Shown: positions 1-5,237 of the stretch, piece after piece
Layout of the letters: every line of letters starts with the position of its first letter
Numbering within the stretch: position 1 is the stretch's first letter
Origin: an uncultured Bacteroides sp.
Lineage (GTDB): Bacteria; Bacteroidota; Bacteroidia; Bacteroidales; UBA11471
Assembly (NCBI GenBank): GCA_905210875.1
Contig: CAJLYN010000146.1
Coordinates: 1 to 5,876, forward strand
Direction: 5' to 3'
Length of the DNA: 5,876 nt
Position numbers and translations under genes: made by a program
Notes under the pieces: model-generated
Told to the model about the DNA's origin: nothing
Databases searched by the model: none
What the model saw: only the letters and a program-made list of their open reading frames with translations

Positions 1-1
1 C

Positions 2-226
2 GATGCCCGTCCCTGCCACTATGAGTGGGTGCTCGACCTGCGCCGGCAGTGTGTCGAGGCCGGCGTGGCATTTTCGTTCAAGCAGACGGGCGCAAACTTC
101 TACAAGGCGGGGCGACACTACGCCGTGCCCCGGCCGTTGCAGCATGCGCAGGCCCGTAGGGCCGGCATCGATTTCTCACCCCGCGGAGCGGCCCCGATGC
201 CGGGGCAACCCTCGCTTTTTGGGTGA
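2..226 (+). CDS. DUF5131 family protein, C-terminal fragment (cut by window edge)
   Basis: Frame 2 is open from the first base of the window to a TGA at 224-226, giving the last 74 residues of a larger protein; the start lies outside the window. The visible part contains CHYEWVLDLRRQC, then FSFKQTGANF, then GRHYAVPRPLQHAQARRAG and IDF. This matches the C-terminal end of DUF5131 proteins (also annotated as phage Gp37/Gp68-like), in which a conserved F-K-Q-T/W-G segment follows an alpha helix near the C-terminus. DUF5131 proteins have cysteine-rich N-termini and are sometimes described as radical-SAM-like, but that part is not visible and no reaction should be assigned. The extension after IDF (proline- and glycine-rich, ending in PSLFG) looks like a non-conserved tail. 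Assignment rests on pattern recognition of the tail only. Confidence 0.75.
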   Translation, partial: DARPCHYEWVLDLRRQCVEAGVAFSFKQTGANFYKAGRHYAVPRPLQHAQARRAGIDFSPRGAAPMPGQPSLFG

Positions 227-288
227 AAATTCTTGTTTTTGTCGCAGAAAATGTCGATATTGGGTCGTTGTCTTAAAACGATGCGATT

Positions 289-981
289 ATGAAAAATACG
301 TTTATTGCTCTCTTTCTTGTCTTGTTTTTCGGTATTGATGCAATGGGGCAGGAAATTTATCCTTACCGCAATAGTGAAGGAAAATTCGGGTATAAGGAGA
401 AATCGGGAAAGATTGTCATCCCGGCCCAATATGACCGAGCCTTCAATTTCTCCGATGGGCTGGCCGTTGTGGTAATCGATGGTATGGCAGGATATATCGA
501 CTCGCAGGGGGCTCTCGTAATTGCTGCCGGATTTGACATGGCAGGCTCTTTTTCACAGGGGCTGGCCGGTGTGAAAATGGGTGGCAAGTGGGGATTTATC
601 AATAAATCGGGAGAGTTGGTCATTCCCTGCCGCTACGACAAGGTGTGGGCTTTTTCCGGAGGACAGGCCAAGGTGAAGGTGGCCGGCAAATACGGTACCA
701 TCGATATGACGGGGCATTATGTCATTCCGGCCCGTTTTGAAGCCCTTTGGTTTTTCTCCGAAAATCTGGGTCGCATCAAGTTGAGTGGAAAGTATGGTTT
801 CATTGATAAGAACGGTGAGATTGTCATTCCTTGCCAATACGATGAGGCATGGGCTTTTGTCGATGGCTTGGCCCGTGTGAAAATGAATGGTCGGTGGGGT
901 TATATCGACACTACCGGAAAATGGTTCGATTCCAAAAAGAATGGAACCGATTGGGTCAATCAGCAAGACAATATGTATTGA
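289..981 (+). CDS. Secreted WG-repeat protein, six 34-residue repeats
   Basis: This is a 230-residue protein of the WG (KWG) repeat family, whose molecular function is unknown. Residues 1-20 form a signal peptide: K2, a hydrophobic core at 5-16, and an A-M-G site giving cleavage before Q21. No lipobox cysteine follows, so a soluble periplasmic or secreted protein is likely. The rest is a run of repeats with consensus F-S-x-G-L-A-x-V-K-x-x-G-K-W-G-F-I-D-x-x-G-x-x-V-I-P-x-x-Y-D. The key glycine falls at residues 34, 68, 102, 136, 170 and 204, an exact 34-residue spacing. The W-G pair is intact at 101-102 and 203-204 and appears as F-G, A-G or Y-G in the other units. The ATG at 289 is chosen because it gives an intact signal peptide; no clear Shine-Dalgarno sequence precedes it. 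The gene converges with the arginase-like gene, leaving 41 bases between the stops. Confidence 0.9.
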   Translation: MKNTFIALFLVLFFGIDAMGQEIYPYRNSEGKFGYKEKSGKIVIPAQYDRAFNFSDGLAVVVIDGMAGYIDSQGALVIAAGFDMAGSFSQGLAGVKMGGKWGFINKSGELVIPCRYDKVWAFSGGQAKVKVAGKYGTIDMTGHYVIPARFEALWFFSENLGRIKLSGKYGFIDKNGEIVIPCQYDEAWAFVDGLARVKMNGRWGYIDTTGKWFDSKKNGTDWVNQQDNMY

Positions 982-1022
982 TTCGGTGAGAGGAGGGGAG
1001 GTTATGTGCTTTCTCTCCGATT

Positions 1023-1784
1023 TTACCGGTTGACCTTTTTCGTGGCATATTTCCCGATAAACTCGATGAGGCTGTGGTTGCTGGCTTCGTTTATCGCTGT
1101 GTCGTCGCCCGCCTGGCTCAGGTAGGGAGGCAGTTCGCCGCACACGTCGATGCCTAACACGTCGTCGTGAGCCATGATGATGTGCAGGAGCGATTCGAGT
1201 TGCGGCAGGGTCATCGAGCCCTGGTCCCAGTTGGTTGTGGCGAAACGGGGCGAGAGCACATCTTTGTCGACCGAGAGGTAGAGGGGTTCGTGAATATGCC
1301 TTTCAGAGAAAAACTGCCAGGCCTTTTTCGATGCGAGCGATTGTTCGCTGAAAAAAATCAGCCGACTGTCATAACCCTCCATTTCGCTTTTCAACGCTTC
1401 GTTGGCACCTACGAGGCACACCTTCTGCAAGAAGGGGTTGGTGTCGAGCATGGTGCGCACCCAGCAGCCGCACGAGAGCAGTTCGTCGAAGAGGGTAGGC
1501 TGCATGTCGGGGTGATGGTCGAAAAGCACGAGCGAGAAGGGCCGGCCGATTTTGTCGGTCCACAATTTGGTTACATAGTGATAGTCGCCCGAGTCGATGA
1601 GGTGCAGTCCCTCGGGTGGGAACGGTGCGAGCATCTCTTGCAATTGCTTGTACGACTCTGGGCTGCAATAGCAGTCGGTGCCTTGCAGGCGGGTACAGTC
1701 GATCCACGTGGCGGGATACTGGTGCAGGAAAGGCTGCGTTTCGTAGCTGTGGGTAAAGTTGAGTATGACAAGCGATTGTTTCAT
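1023..1784 (-). CDS. Arginase/ureohydrolase superfamily protein
   Basis: This is a 253-residue protein of the arginase, agmatinase and formimidoylglutamase superfamily, which hydrolyses guanidino-type C-N bonds with a two-manganese centre. The metal-binding pattern is visible in order: G-D-Y-H (66-69, giving H69), D-H-H-P-D (89-93, giving D89, H91 and D93) and S-V-D-K-D (171-175, giving D173 and D175). The classical D-x-D-x-x-D-P block is altered, reading D-V-L-S-P at 175-179, and the usual P-G-T-G loop is replaced by T-T-N-W-D-Q-G (183-189). It is also shorter than typical arginases (about 300 residues). The substrate therefore cannot be named, although the metal site looks intact. No other amino-acid catabolic gene sits directly beside it; the asparaginase gene is two genes away. 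The start follows the hsp20 terminator by only a few bases, has no Shine-Dalgarno sequence, and may depend on read-through. Confidence 0.82.
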   Translation of the reverse strand: MKQSLVILNFTHSYETQPFLHQYPATWIDCTRLQGTDCYCSPESYKQLQEMLAPFPPEGLHLIDSGDYHYVTKLWTDKIGRPFSLVLFDHHPDMQPTLFDELLSCGCWVRTMLDTNPFLQKVCLVGANEALKSEMEGYDSRLIFFSEQSLASKKAWQFFSERHIHEPLYLSVDKDVLSPRFATTNWDQGSMTLPQLESLLHIIMAHDDVLGIDVCGELPPYLSQAGDDTAINEASNHSLIEFIGKYATKKVNR

Positions 1785-1790
1785 GGGGAT

Positions 1791-1827
1791 AAAAAAAATA
1801 CGCTCCCACTGTGGAGCGGGAGCGTAT
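1791..1827 (-). terminator. Intrinsic terminator of hsp20
   Basis: A perfect 10-base-pair stem pairs 1798-1807 with 1818-1827 (ATACGCTCCC on both arms when read on the minus strand with its complement), with a 10-base loop. Read on the minus strand, the stem runs directly into eight T residues (1798 to 1791). This is a canonical Rho-independent terminator placed just after the hsp20 stop codon. No T tract follows on the plus strand, so the direction is clear. It ends only six bases before the ATG of the downstream arginase-like gene. Confidence 0.9.
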
Positions 1828-1840
1828 GTAAGAAATGTGG

Positions 1841-2275
1841 TTATTTAACTTCGATTTGTTTCGAGTGTTTTACCGGTTCTTCTTTCGGCAATTTGGGAAG
1901 ATCAATCGTCAAGACACCATCTTTGACCGAAGCCGATATTTTTTCTCTGTCGACATTTTCGGGCAGAATCATTGTCTGCTGGAATTTGCTGTATGAAAAT
2001 TCGCGACGCAGGTAATGACCGTTTTTCTTGTTTTCGTCTTTGTTTTCCGATTTCTTTTCCATCGTGATGACCAAGTTGTTGTCTTCGTCAAGATGAACGT
2101 TAAAATCGTCTTTTGTCATGCCGGGAGCTGCAACCTCTACGGCATAGCCGTTATCGTGTTCGACTACATTGATGGCCGGAGCGGTAGCATTGGCCTTTTC
2201 CATCCATTCGGTATCGAAGAAATCATTGAAAATGTCGGGCAACCAACCTTGGTTTTTTCTCATCATAGGTACCAT
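1841..2275 (-). CDS. Hsp20 / alpha-crystallin small heat-shock protein
   Basis: This is a 144-residue small heat-shock protein: an ATP-independent cytoplasmic holdase that forms oligomers and keeps unfolding proteins soluble for refolding by DnaK and ClpB. The short N-terminal arm has the WLPDIFNDFFDTEWM segment (11-25) typical of Bacteroidota Hsp20. The alpha-crystallin domain spans about 34-130, with the conserved A-x-x-x-D-G-V-L at 115-122 and the V-x-x-P-G-M strand near 47-53. A charged, lysine- and asparagine-rich loop lies at 73-86. The C-terminal I-x-V motif (141-143) is the tail that docks into a neighbouring subunit. The ATG at 2275 is supported by AGGAG eight bases upstream; M4 or M5 are possible alternatives. 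An intrinsic terminator follows and a sigma-54 promoter lies about 80 bases upstream, so the gene appears to be its own transcription unit. Confidence 0.95.
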   Translation of the reverse strand: MVPMMRKNQGWLPDIFNDFFDTEWMEKANATAPAINVVEHDNGYAVEVAAPGMTKDDFNVHLDEDNNLVITMEKKSENKDENKKNGHYLRREFSYSKFQQTMILPENVDREKISASVKDGVLTIDLPKLPKEEPVKHSKQIEVK

Positions 2276-2283
2276 AATATAAT

Positions 2284-2288
2284 CTCCT
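2284..2288 (-). promoter_or_regulatory. Ribosome binding site of hsp20
   Basis: The minus strand reads AGGAG, eight bases before the ATG at 2275. A clear Shine-Dalgarno sequence is uncommon in this window, where most starts lack one, so it both supports the chosen start and suggests efficient translation once the gene is induced. Confidence 0.75.
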
Positions 2289-2356
2289 ATATTTAATGTT
2301 CAACAATCAGTTTTTGGATGATTCCGACTTTTTCAAATCGAAATCACCAAGGATTA

Positions 2357-2372
2357 GGCAAATTCCGTGCCA
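2357..2372 (-). promoter_or_regulatory. Sigma-54 (RpoN) -24/-12 promoter of hsp20
   Basis: The minus strand reads TGGCACGGAATTTGCC. The sigma-54 consensus is TGGCACG, four free bases, then TTGC followed by A or T. All eleven fixed positions match and only the last weak position (C) differs. The invariant GG (-24) and GC (-12) are exactly ten bases apart. The predicted start of transcription is near 2346, giving a leader of about 70 bases before the hsp20 ATG. No competing Bacteroides-type TAnnTTTG element with proper spacing was seen between this site and the gene. The match is seen directly; that RpoN uses it is inference. Confidence 0.78.
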
Positions 2373-2394
2373 AAAGAAAATGGTCTGGATATTG

Positions 2395-2458
2395 GACAAA
2401 ATGTCTTTATTATCAAGAATATAATGACAAAATTTCGCTGTTGTGCTGTCAAATTTTC
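2395..2458 (-). promoter_or_regulatory. Repeated TGACA/TGTCA boxes upstream of the hsp20 promoter (candidate activator sites)
   Basis: On the minus strand two 12-base near-repeats, GAAAATTTGACA (2458-2447) and GAAATTTTGTCA (2436-2425), differ at two positions and start exactly 22 bases apart, about two helical turns. Nearer the promoter there is a short palindrome, GACATTTTGTC (2405-2395). A further TTTTGACA lies at 2516-2509. Relative to the predicted start of transcription the boxes centre near -54, -84, -106 and -166, the range in which sigma-54 enhancer-binding proteins usually bind. The sequence is AT-rich, so part of the similarity could be chance. Confidence 0.42.
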
Positions 2459-2609
2459 ACCTCTGTAATGCTGCGAGGGGCAGGGTGGAATATATGGGGT
2501 GATTGAGATGTCAAAAGGTATGGCGACGGGGATAGGAAAAGATGGAGAGACGCCAAGGCGATGCCGGCGGTGCAAGTGATGTTTTGTGAGGACGTTGCCG
2601 GCCGGGAAG

Positions 2610-2646
2610 CGACAGGGCGGCCCCTCTTGCGAGAGCCGCCCTGTCG
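2610..2646. other. Strong GC-rich stem-loop after the ABM gene
   Basis: Bases 2611-2621 (GACAGGGCGGC) pair perfectly with 2635-2645, and C2610 with G2646 extends this to 12 base pairs, around a 13-base loop. The hairpin begins 26 bases past the ABM stop codon. Neither strand has a T tract after it, so it is not a canonical intrinsic terminator; it may stabilise the 3' end or act as a pause or termination site with help from Rho. A smaller hairpin (CGGC 2658-2661 with GCCG 2666-2669) lies between it and the gene. The rest of 2520-2610 is GC-rich with no gene visible. Confidence 0.6.
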
Positions 2647-2671
2647 ATGAGGTGAAACGGCAGGAGCCGCC

Positions 2672-2947
2672 TTAGAACGAAAATTGTTCGAGTTTCATCT
2701 CGGCCAGTGCTTCCAGGCGAGGTACAAGCGTGGTGAAGTGGGGTGTTTTCATGTGGGCGTCGAGTGTCTTCTCGTCGCTCCACGTTTCGCAGATGATAAA
2801 CACGTTTTTGCGGGTGGCGCTTTCGAAAATGTCGTAGGCGATGCACCCGGCATCGTGCAGCGATTTCTCCACCAGTTCGTGTGCCGTTTTCAATACTTCG
2901 CTCTGTTTGCTCTCTTCGCAACGGATAAATACATTCATTCTTATCAT
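2672..2947 (-). CDS. ABM-domain protein, putative quinol monooxygenase (YgiN-like)
   Basis: This is a 91-residue protein of the antibiotic biosynthesis monooxygenase (ABM) family, a dimeric ferredoxin-like alpha/beta barrel that fills the whole chain. Recognisable features are the first strand R-M-N-V-F-I-R (3-9), the helix around 14-31, G-C-I-A-Y-D-I-F (34-41), the diagnostic E-T-W (54-56) followed by D-E-K-x-L-D-A-H (58-65), and H-F at 70-71. Relatives include E. coli YgiN, a quinol monooxygenase, and cofactor-free oxygenases; many members have no proven substrate, so the activity is inference. The ATG at 2947 is used; the in-frame ATG at 2938 is almost as good, and neither has a Shine-Dalgarno sequence. 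It lies 75 bases downstream of asparaginase on the same strand, behind a terminator-like hairpin, and is followed by a strong hairpin. Confidence 0.85.
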   Translation of the reverse strand: MIRMNVFIRCEESKQSEVLKTAHELVEKSLHDAGCIAYDIFESATRKNVFIICETWSDEKTLDAHMKTPHFTTLVPRLEALAEMKLEQFSF

Positions 2948-2977
2948 AGCATCGGAATTAAAAAGAGTCTGACAGGT

Positions 2978-3017
2978 AAAAAACAGAACGTCGGCGGGCC
3001 GGGAAAGGTTCGCCGAC
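2978..3017 (-). terminator. Probable terminator of the asparaginase gene
   Basis: On the minus strand GTCGGCG (3017-3011) pairs perfectly with CGCCGAC (2996-2990) around a 14-base loop, and six T residues (2983-2978) follow after a six-base gap. The hairpin starts five bases past the asparaginase stop codon. The gap before the T run makes it weaker than a textbook terminator, so some read-through into the ABM gene is possible. Confidence 0.55.
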
Positions 3018-3022
3018 AGGGG

Positions 3023-4102
3023 TCAGGAAAAAGACTCCTGTTGCAGGGGACGGTCGCTTTCGAGGGTGATTTCGCCGGCCAGCGACTGGTTCATCAGCCG
3101 GCGTATCTCTTCGGGGCTGTGTCCGTGGCCGAGGAGGAACATCAGTTTGGTAACGGCTGCCTCGACGGTGCTGTCGTATCCGCTTGTTACGCCGGCTTCG
3201 AGGAGTTGGCGACCGTTTTCGTAGCGTTTCATGTCGACCGAGCCCGAGGGGCATTGGGTAATGTTGATGATGACCAGGCCGCGCTGTGTGGCATCGCGCA
3301 CAGCCTTGACAAACCACTCCCGCTGCGGGGCGTTGCCCGTGCCGAAGGTTTTCATCACAACGGCTTTCAGCCCTTCCATTTTCAACACTTCGGTAACGAT
3401 GCGTTCCTGTATGCCGGGGAAGAGGGTGAGCACGATGACGTTGGTGTCGTAGAGAAAGTGCGGTTTGAGGCTTTGCTCGGTGTGGGGCGGCAGTATGCGG
3501 CGGGTGTAGTAGTTGATGTGTACGCCTATGTCGGCGAGATTGGGGTAGTTGTGCGACTTGAAGGCGTTGAAGTTCTCGGCGTTGACCTTTGTGGTGCGGT
3601 TGCCCCTGAGCAGGCGGTCTTGAAACAAGATGCACACTTCGGGCACCATGGGAGTGCCGTCGGGACGTTTGGCCGTGGCTATTTCGATGGCCGTGATGAG
3701 ATTTTCCTTGCCGTCGGTGCGCAGCACGCCGATGGGGAGCTGGCTGCCGGTGAAGATGACCGGCTTGGCAAGATTTTCGAGTGCGAAGCTCATGGCCGAT
3801 GCCGTGTAGGACATGGTGTCGGAGCCGTGCAGTACCACAAAACCGTCGAACAGGTTGTAGTTGTCGTAGATGATGCGTGCCAGTTCGACCCACAGGTGGG
3901 GGTCCATGTCCGACGAGTCGATGGGCGGGTTGAACTGTACCGACGAGATGTGGCACTGCATCTGTTTCAGCTCGGGAATGTGCTGTACAAGATGGTCGAA
4001 GGTAAAGCTCTCCAACGCTCCCGTTTCGGGATTGCGTATCATTCCTATCGTGCCGCCTGTGTAAATAAGTAACACAGAGGGGCGTGAGGTATCGGTCGTC
4101 AT
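3023..4102 (-). CDS. ansA: Type I (cytoplasmic) L-asparaginase
   Basis: This 359-residue enzyme hydrolyses L-asparagine to aspartate and ammonia. It has no signal peptide and belongs to the type I, AnsA-like branch; the length is slightly above the usual 330-350. The N-terminal Y-T-G-G-T-I-G-M (14-21) carries the nucleophile T15. The second active-site motif reads L-H-G-S-D-T-M-S-Y-T-A-S-A (91-103), with S94 and D95 where E. coli AnsA has threonine and aspartate; serine here is a conservative change. The catalytic lysine is expected at K172 in L-R-G-N-R-T-T-K (165-172). The C-terminal domain (about 220-345) includes K-T-F-G-T-G-N-A-P (251-259), typical of the family. The start at 4102 directly precedes a standard N-terminus and lies 33 bases from a Bacteroides-type -7 box. 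It is the first gene of the minus-strand block and is followed by a probable terminator. Confidence 0.95.
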   Translation of the reverse strand: MTTDTSRPSVLLIYTGGTIGMIRNPETGALESFTFDHLVQHIPELKQMQCHISSVQFNPPIDSSDMDPHLWVELARIIYDNYNLFDGFVVLHGSDTMSYTASAMSFALENLAKPVIFTGSQLPIGVLRTDGKENLITAIEIATAKRPDGTPMVPEVCILFQDRLLRGNRTTKVNAENFNAFKSHNYPNLADIGVHINYYTRRILPPHTEQSLKPHFLYDTNVIVLTLFPGIQERIVTEVLKMEGLKAVVMKTFGTGNAPQREWFVKAVRDATQRGLVIINITQCPSGSVDMKRYENGRQLLEAGVTSGYDSTVEAAVTKLMFLLGHGHSPEEIRRLMNQSLAGEITLESDRPLQQESFS

Positions 4103-4134
4103 GGGAGTAAAGAGGATTGTGTTGAATTTTGTTA

Positions 4135-4142
4135 CAAAAATA
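4135..4142 (-). promoter_or_regulatory. Bacteroides-type -7 promoter element of ansA
   Basis: The minus strand reads TATTTTTG, a full match to the Bacteroidota -7 consensus TAnnTTTG. About 20 bases upstream there is CTG followed by TTT at 4165-4160, a partial match to the -33 TTTG/TTG element. Transcription would start near 4128, leaving a short leader before the ATG at 4102, which has no Shine-Dalgarno sequence. Confidence 0.6.
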
Positions 4143-4176
4143 GCTAAAATCCCTTATAGAAACAGTTCTTCACCTA

Positions 4177-4184
4177 TAATTTTG
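4177..4184 (+). promoter_or_regulatory. Candidate right-facing Bacteroides-type -7 element
   Basis: TAATTTTG matches TAnnTTTG and faces right, back to back with the ansA promoter. No good -33 element is visible about 20 bases upstream. It would start a transcript near 4190 that enters the hairpin-rich intergenic stretch rather than a recognisable gene, and proA has its own closer promoter. Confidence 0.33.
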
Positions 4185-4189
4185 TCATG

Positions 4190-4430
4190 TGTCGGGTCGA
4201 ATGTCGGCCATGCCTTGTTTATCGCTCAATTACCAGGGAACAAAGATTTGGAGAAGAGGCGTTTATGAAAAACAGCTGTTGAGATTGCCACCCCGACGGG
4301 ACGGCCGTCGTGAGCGGTCGGGCATTTTCCTCCCCTCGGAGCATCGGACCTAACCATCACGGGATATGGTTGGCGCGGGAGAGATGTCGGCAGAATATTT
4401 TCCACAGCCGTATGTTCCGATGTTGTCGGT
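4190..4430 (+). other. Hairpin-rich intergenic region between ansA and proA, no recognised gene
   Basis: No recognisable protein is encoded in the 434 bases between ansA and proA. A 50-codon open frame (4201-4353, + strand) exists but is arginine-rich at its end and resembles nothing known to me. The stretch contains a 10-base palindrome AACAGCTGTT (4271-4280), a stem CCCGAC/GTCGGG (4292-4297 with 4317-4322) that encloses the palindrome GACGGCCGTC, and a 7-base closing stem CATCGGA/TCCGATG (4342-4348 with 4416-4422). The last stem encloses two further pairs, AACCAT/ATGGTT (4352-4357 with 4366-4371) and CGGC/GCCG (4388-4391 with 4407-4410), which together would form a three-way junction. This could be a small structured RNA or a dispersed intergenic repeat. 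From 4430 to 4500 the DNA is A-rich with no structure noted. Confidence 0.4.
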
Positions 4431-4510
4431 AAAAAAGAGAAAAAAGAGACTCTTGTCGCCAGCAACTGAAAAAACGAAAGAAAAAAGGCCTTTATGCCGA
4501 CGCTTTTTGC

Positions 4511-4518
4511 TACATTTG
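4511..4518 (+). promoter_or_regulatory. Bacteroides-type -7 promoter element of proA
   Basis: TACATTTG is a full match to TAnnTTTG and lies 18 bases before the proA ATG at 4537. Transcription would begin near 4525, giving a leader of roughly a dozen bases without a Shine-Dalgarno sequence, a common arrangement in Bacteroidales. The -33 region (around 4488-4492) is T-rich but has no clear TTG. The element shows that the promoter of the broken proA still looks intact. Confidence 0.6.
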
Positions 4519-4536
4519 CGCAAAAACAACGATAAT

Positions 4537-5193
4537 ATGTCGACACTCCTTTCCCGACTGGTGCAGGTGCGGGCGGCTTCACGCCGGCTCAACCTGCTCG
4601 ACGAAGCGGCGGTAAACGCCGTGCTGCGCGACGTTGCCGATGCGACCGACGCCCGGGCCGATTTTATTTTGGCCGAGAATGCCCGCGATTTGGCTCTGAT
4701 GGAGAAGAGCAATCCCAAGTACGACCGCTTGCAGCTGACCCGTCAGCGCCTGGCCGACATCGCCTCGGACATGCGCCGGGTAGCCGACCTGCCCTCTCCG
4801 CTGGGGCGGGTGCTGGCCCAGTGGGAACGGCCCAACGGTATGGCCATCAGCAAGGTATCGGTACCGTTCGGGGTAATTGGCATTATCTACGAGGCGCGTC
4901 CCAACGTAACCTTCGATGTCTTCTCGCTCTGCTTCAAGGCCGGCAGTGCCTGCGTACTCAAAGGGGGGAGCGACGCCCACTATTCCAATACGGCGATAGT
5001 CGATGTTATCAACAGTGTGTTGATAAAGCATGGAATCGACACAGATACAGTGGTTTTGATGCCTAACGACCGCGAGGTTATCAACGAGTTGTTAACAGCC
5101 TCGGGCTATGTCGACCTCATCATTCCCCGGGGCAGCAAGGGGCTTATCGACTTTGTGCGGCAGAACGCCAAGGTCGCGGTGGAGATCGACTGA
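4537..5193 (+). pseudogene. proA: Truncated glutamate-5-semialdehyde dehydrogenase (gamma-glutamyl phosphate reductase)
   Basis: ProA reduces gamma-glutamyl phosphate to glutamate-5-semialdehyde with NADPH, the second step of proline synthesis. This copy has 218 residues against about 415 in the intact enzyme. The N-terminal nucleotide-binding half is well preserved: [19 protein letters not shown] (109-127), [15 protein letters not shown] (132-146) and [11 protein letters not shown] (193-203). After N-A-K-V (210-213) the family normally continues with P-V-I-E-T-G-x-G; here it reads A-V-E-I-D and stops. The C-terminal half, including the R-x-S-V-C-N catalytic cysteine region, is absent, and no other frame downstream resumes it, so this is a loss and not a simple frameshift. 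The ATG at 4537 matches the family N-terminus; the frame stays open 57 codons further upstream but that part is not ProA-like. No proB is beside it. The product should be inactive as a reductase. Confidence 0.85.
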
Positions 5194-5237
5194 ACGCCCC
5201 GACTTGGGCCGCCTTACGGGACTTTATATCACAGACG

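Noticed and set aside
191..220. Hairpin GCCCCG/CGGGGC followed by TTTTT near the end of the DUF5131 gene
   Set aside because: The six-pair stem lies inside the coding region and nine bases separate it from the T run, so it does not fit an intrinsic terminator.
281..292. Mini reading frame ATGCGATTATGA whose stop overlaps the WG-repeat start codon
   Set aside because: Three codons with no ribosome binding site; such an overlap occurs easily by chance.
984..1019. Imperfect hairpin between the convergent WG-repeat and arginase-like genes
   Set aside because: CGG and AGAGGA pair with TTCTCT and CCG only with a two-base bulge and a wobble pair, and the following ATTTTA is a poor T tract; too weak to call a terminator.
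1167..2015. A 282-codon open frame on the plus strand opposite the arginase-like and hsp20 genes
   Set aside because: It overlaps two well-supported genes and the hsp20 terminator, and its translation has no recognisable domain.
2684..4072. A 462-codon open frame on the plus strand opposite the ABM and asparaginase genes
   Set aside because: It is antisense to two clear genes with full family motifs, is unusually rich in V, G, H and F as expected from the mirrored codons, and matches no family I know.
4201..4353. A 50-codon open frame in the ansA-proA intergenic region, shortly after a promoter-like element
   Set aside because: No ribosome binding site, no similarity I recognise and an arginine-rich end; the overlapping inverted repeats explain the stretch better as RNA or repeat DNA.
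4366..4536. In-frame upstream extension of proA by 57 codons
   Set aside because: The extension is lysine-rich and not ProA-like, and a good Bacteroides-type promoter (4511-4518) lies inside it; family N-termini align with the ATG at 4537.
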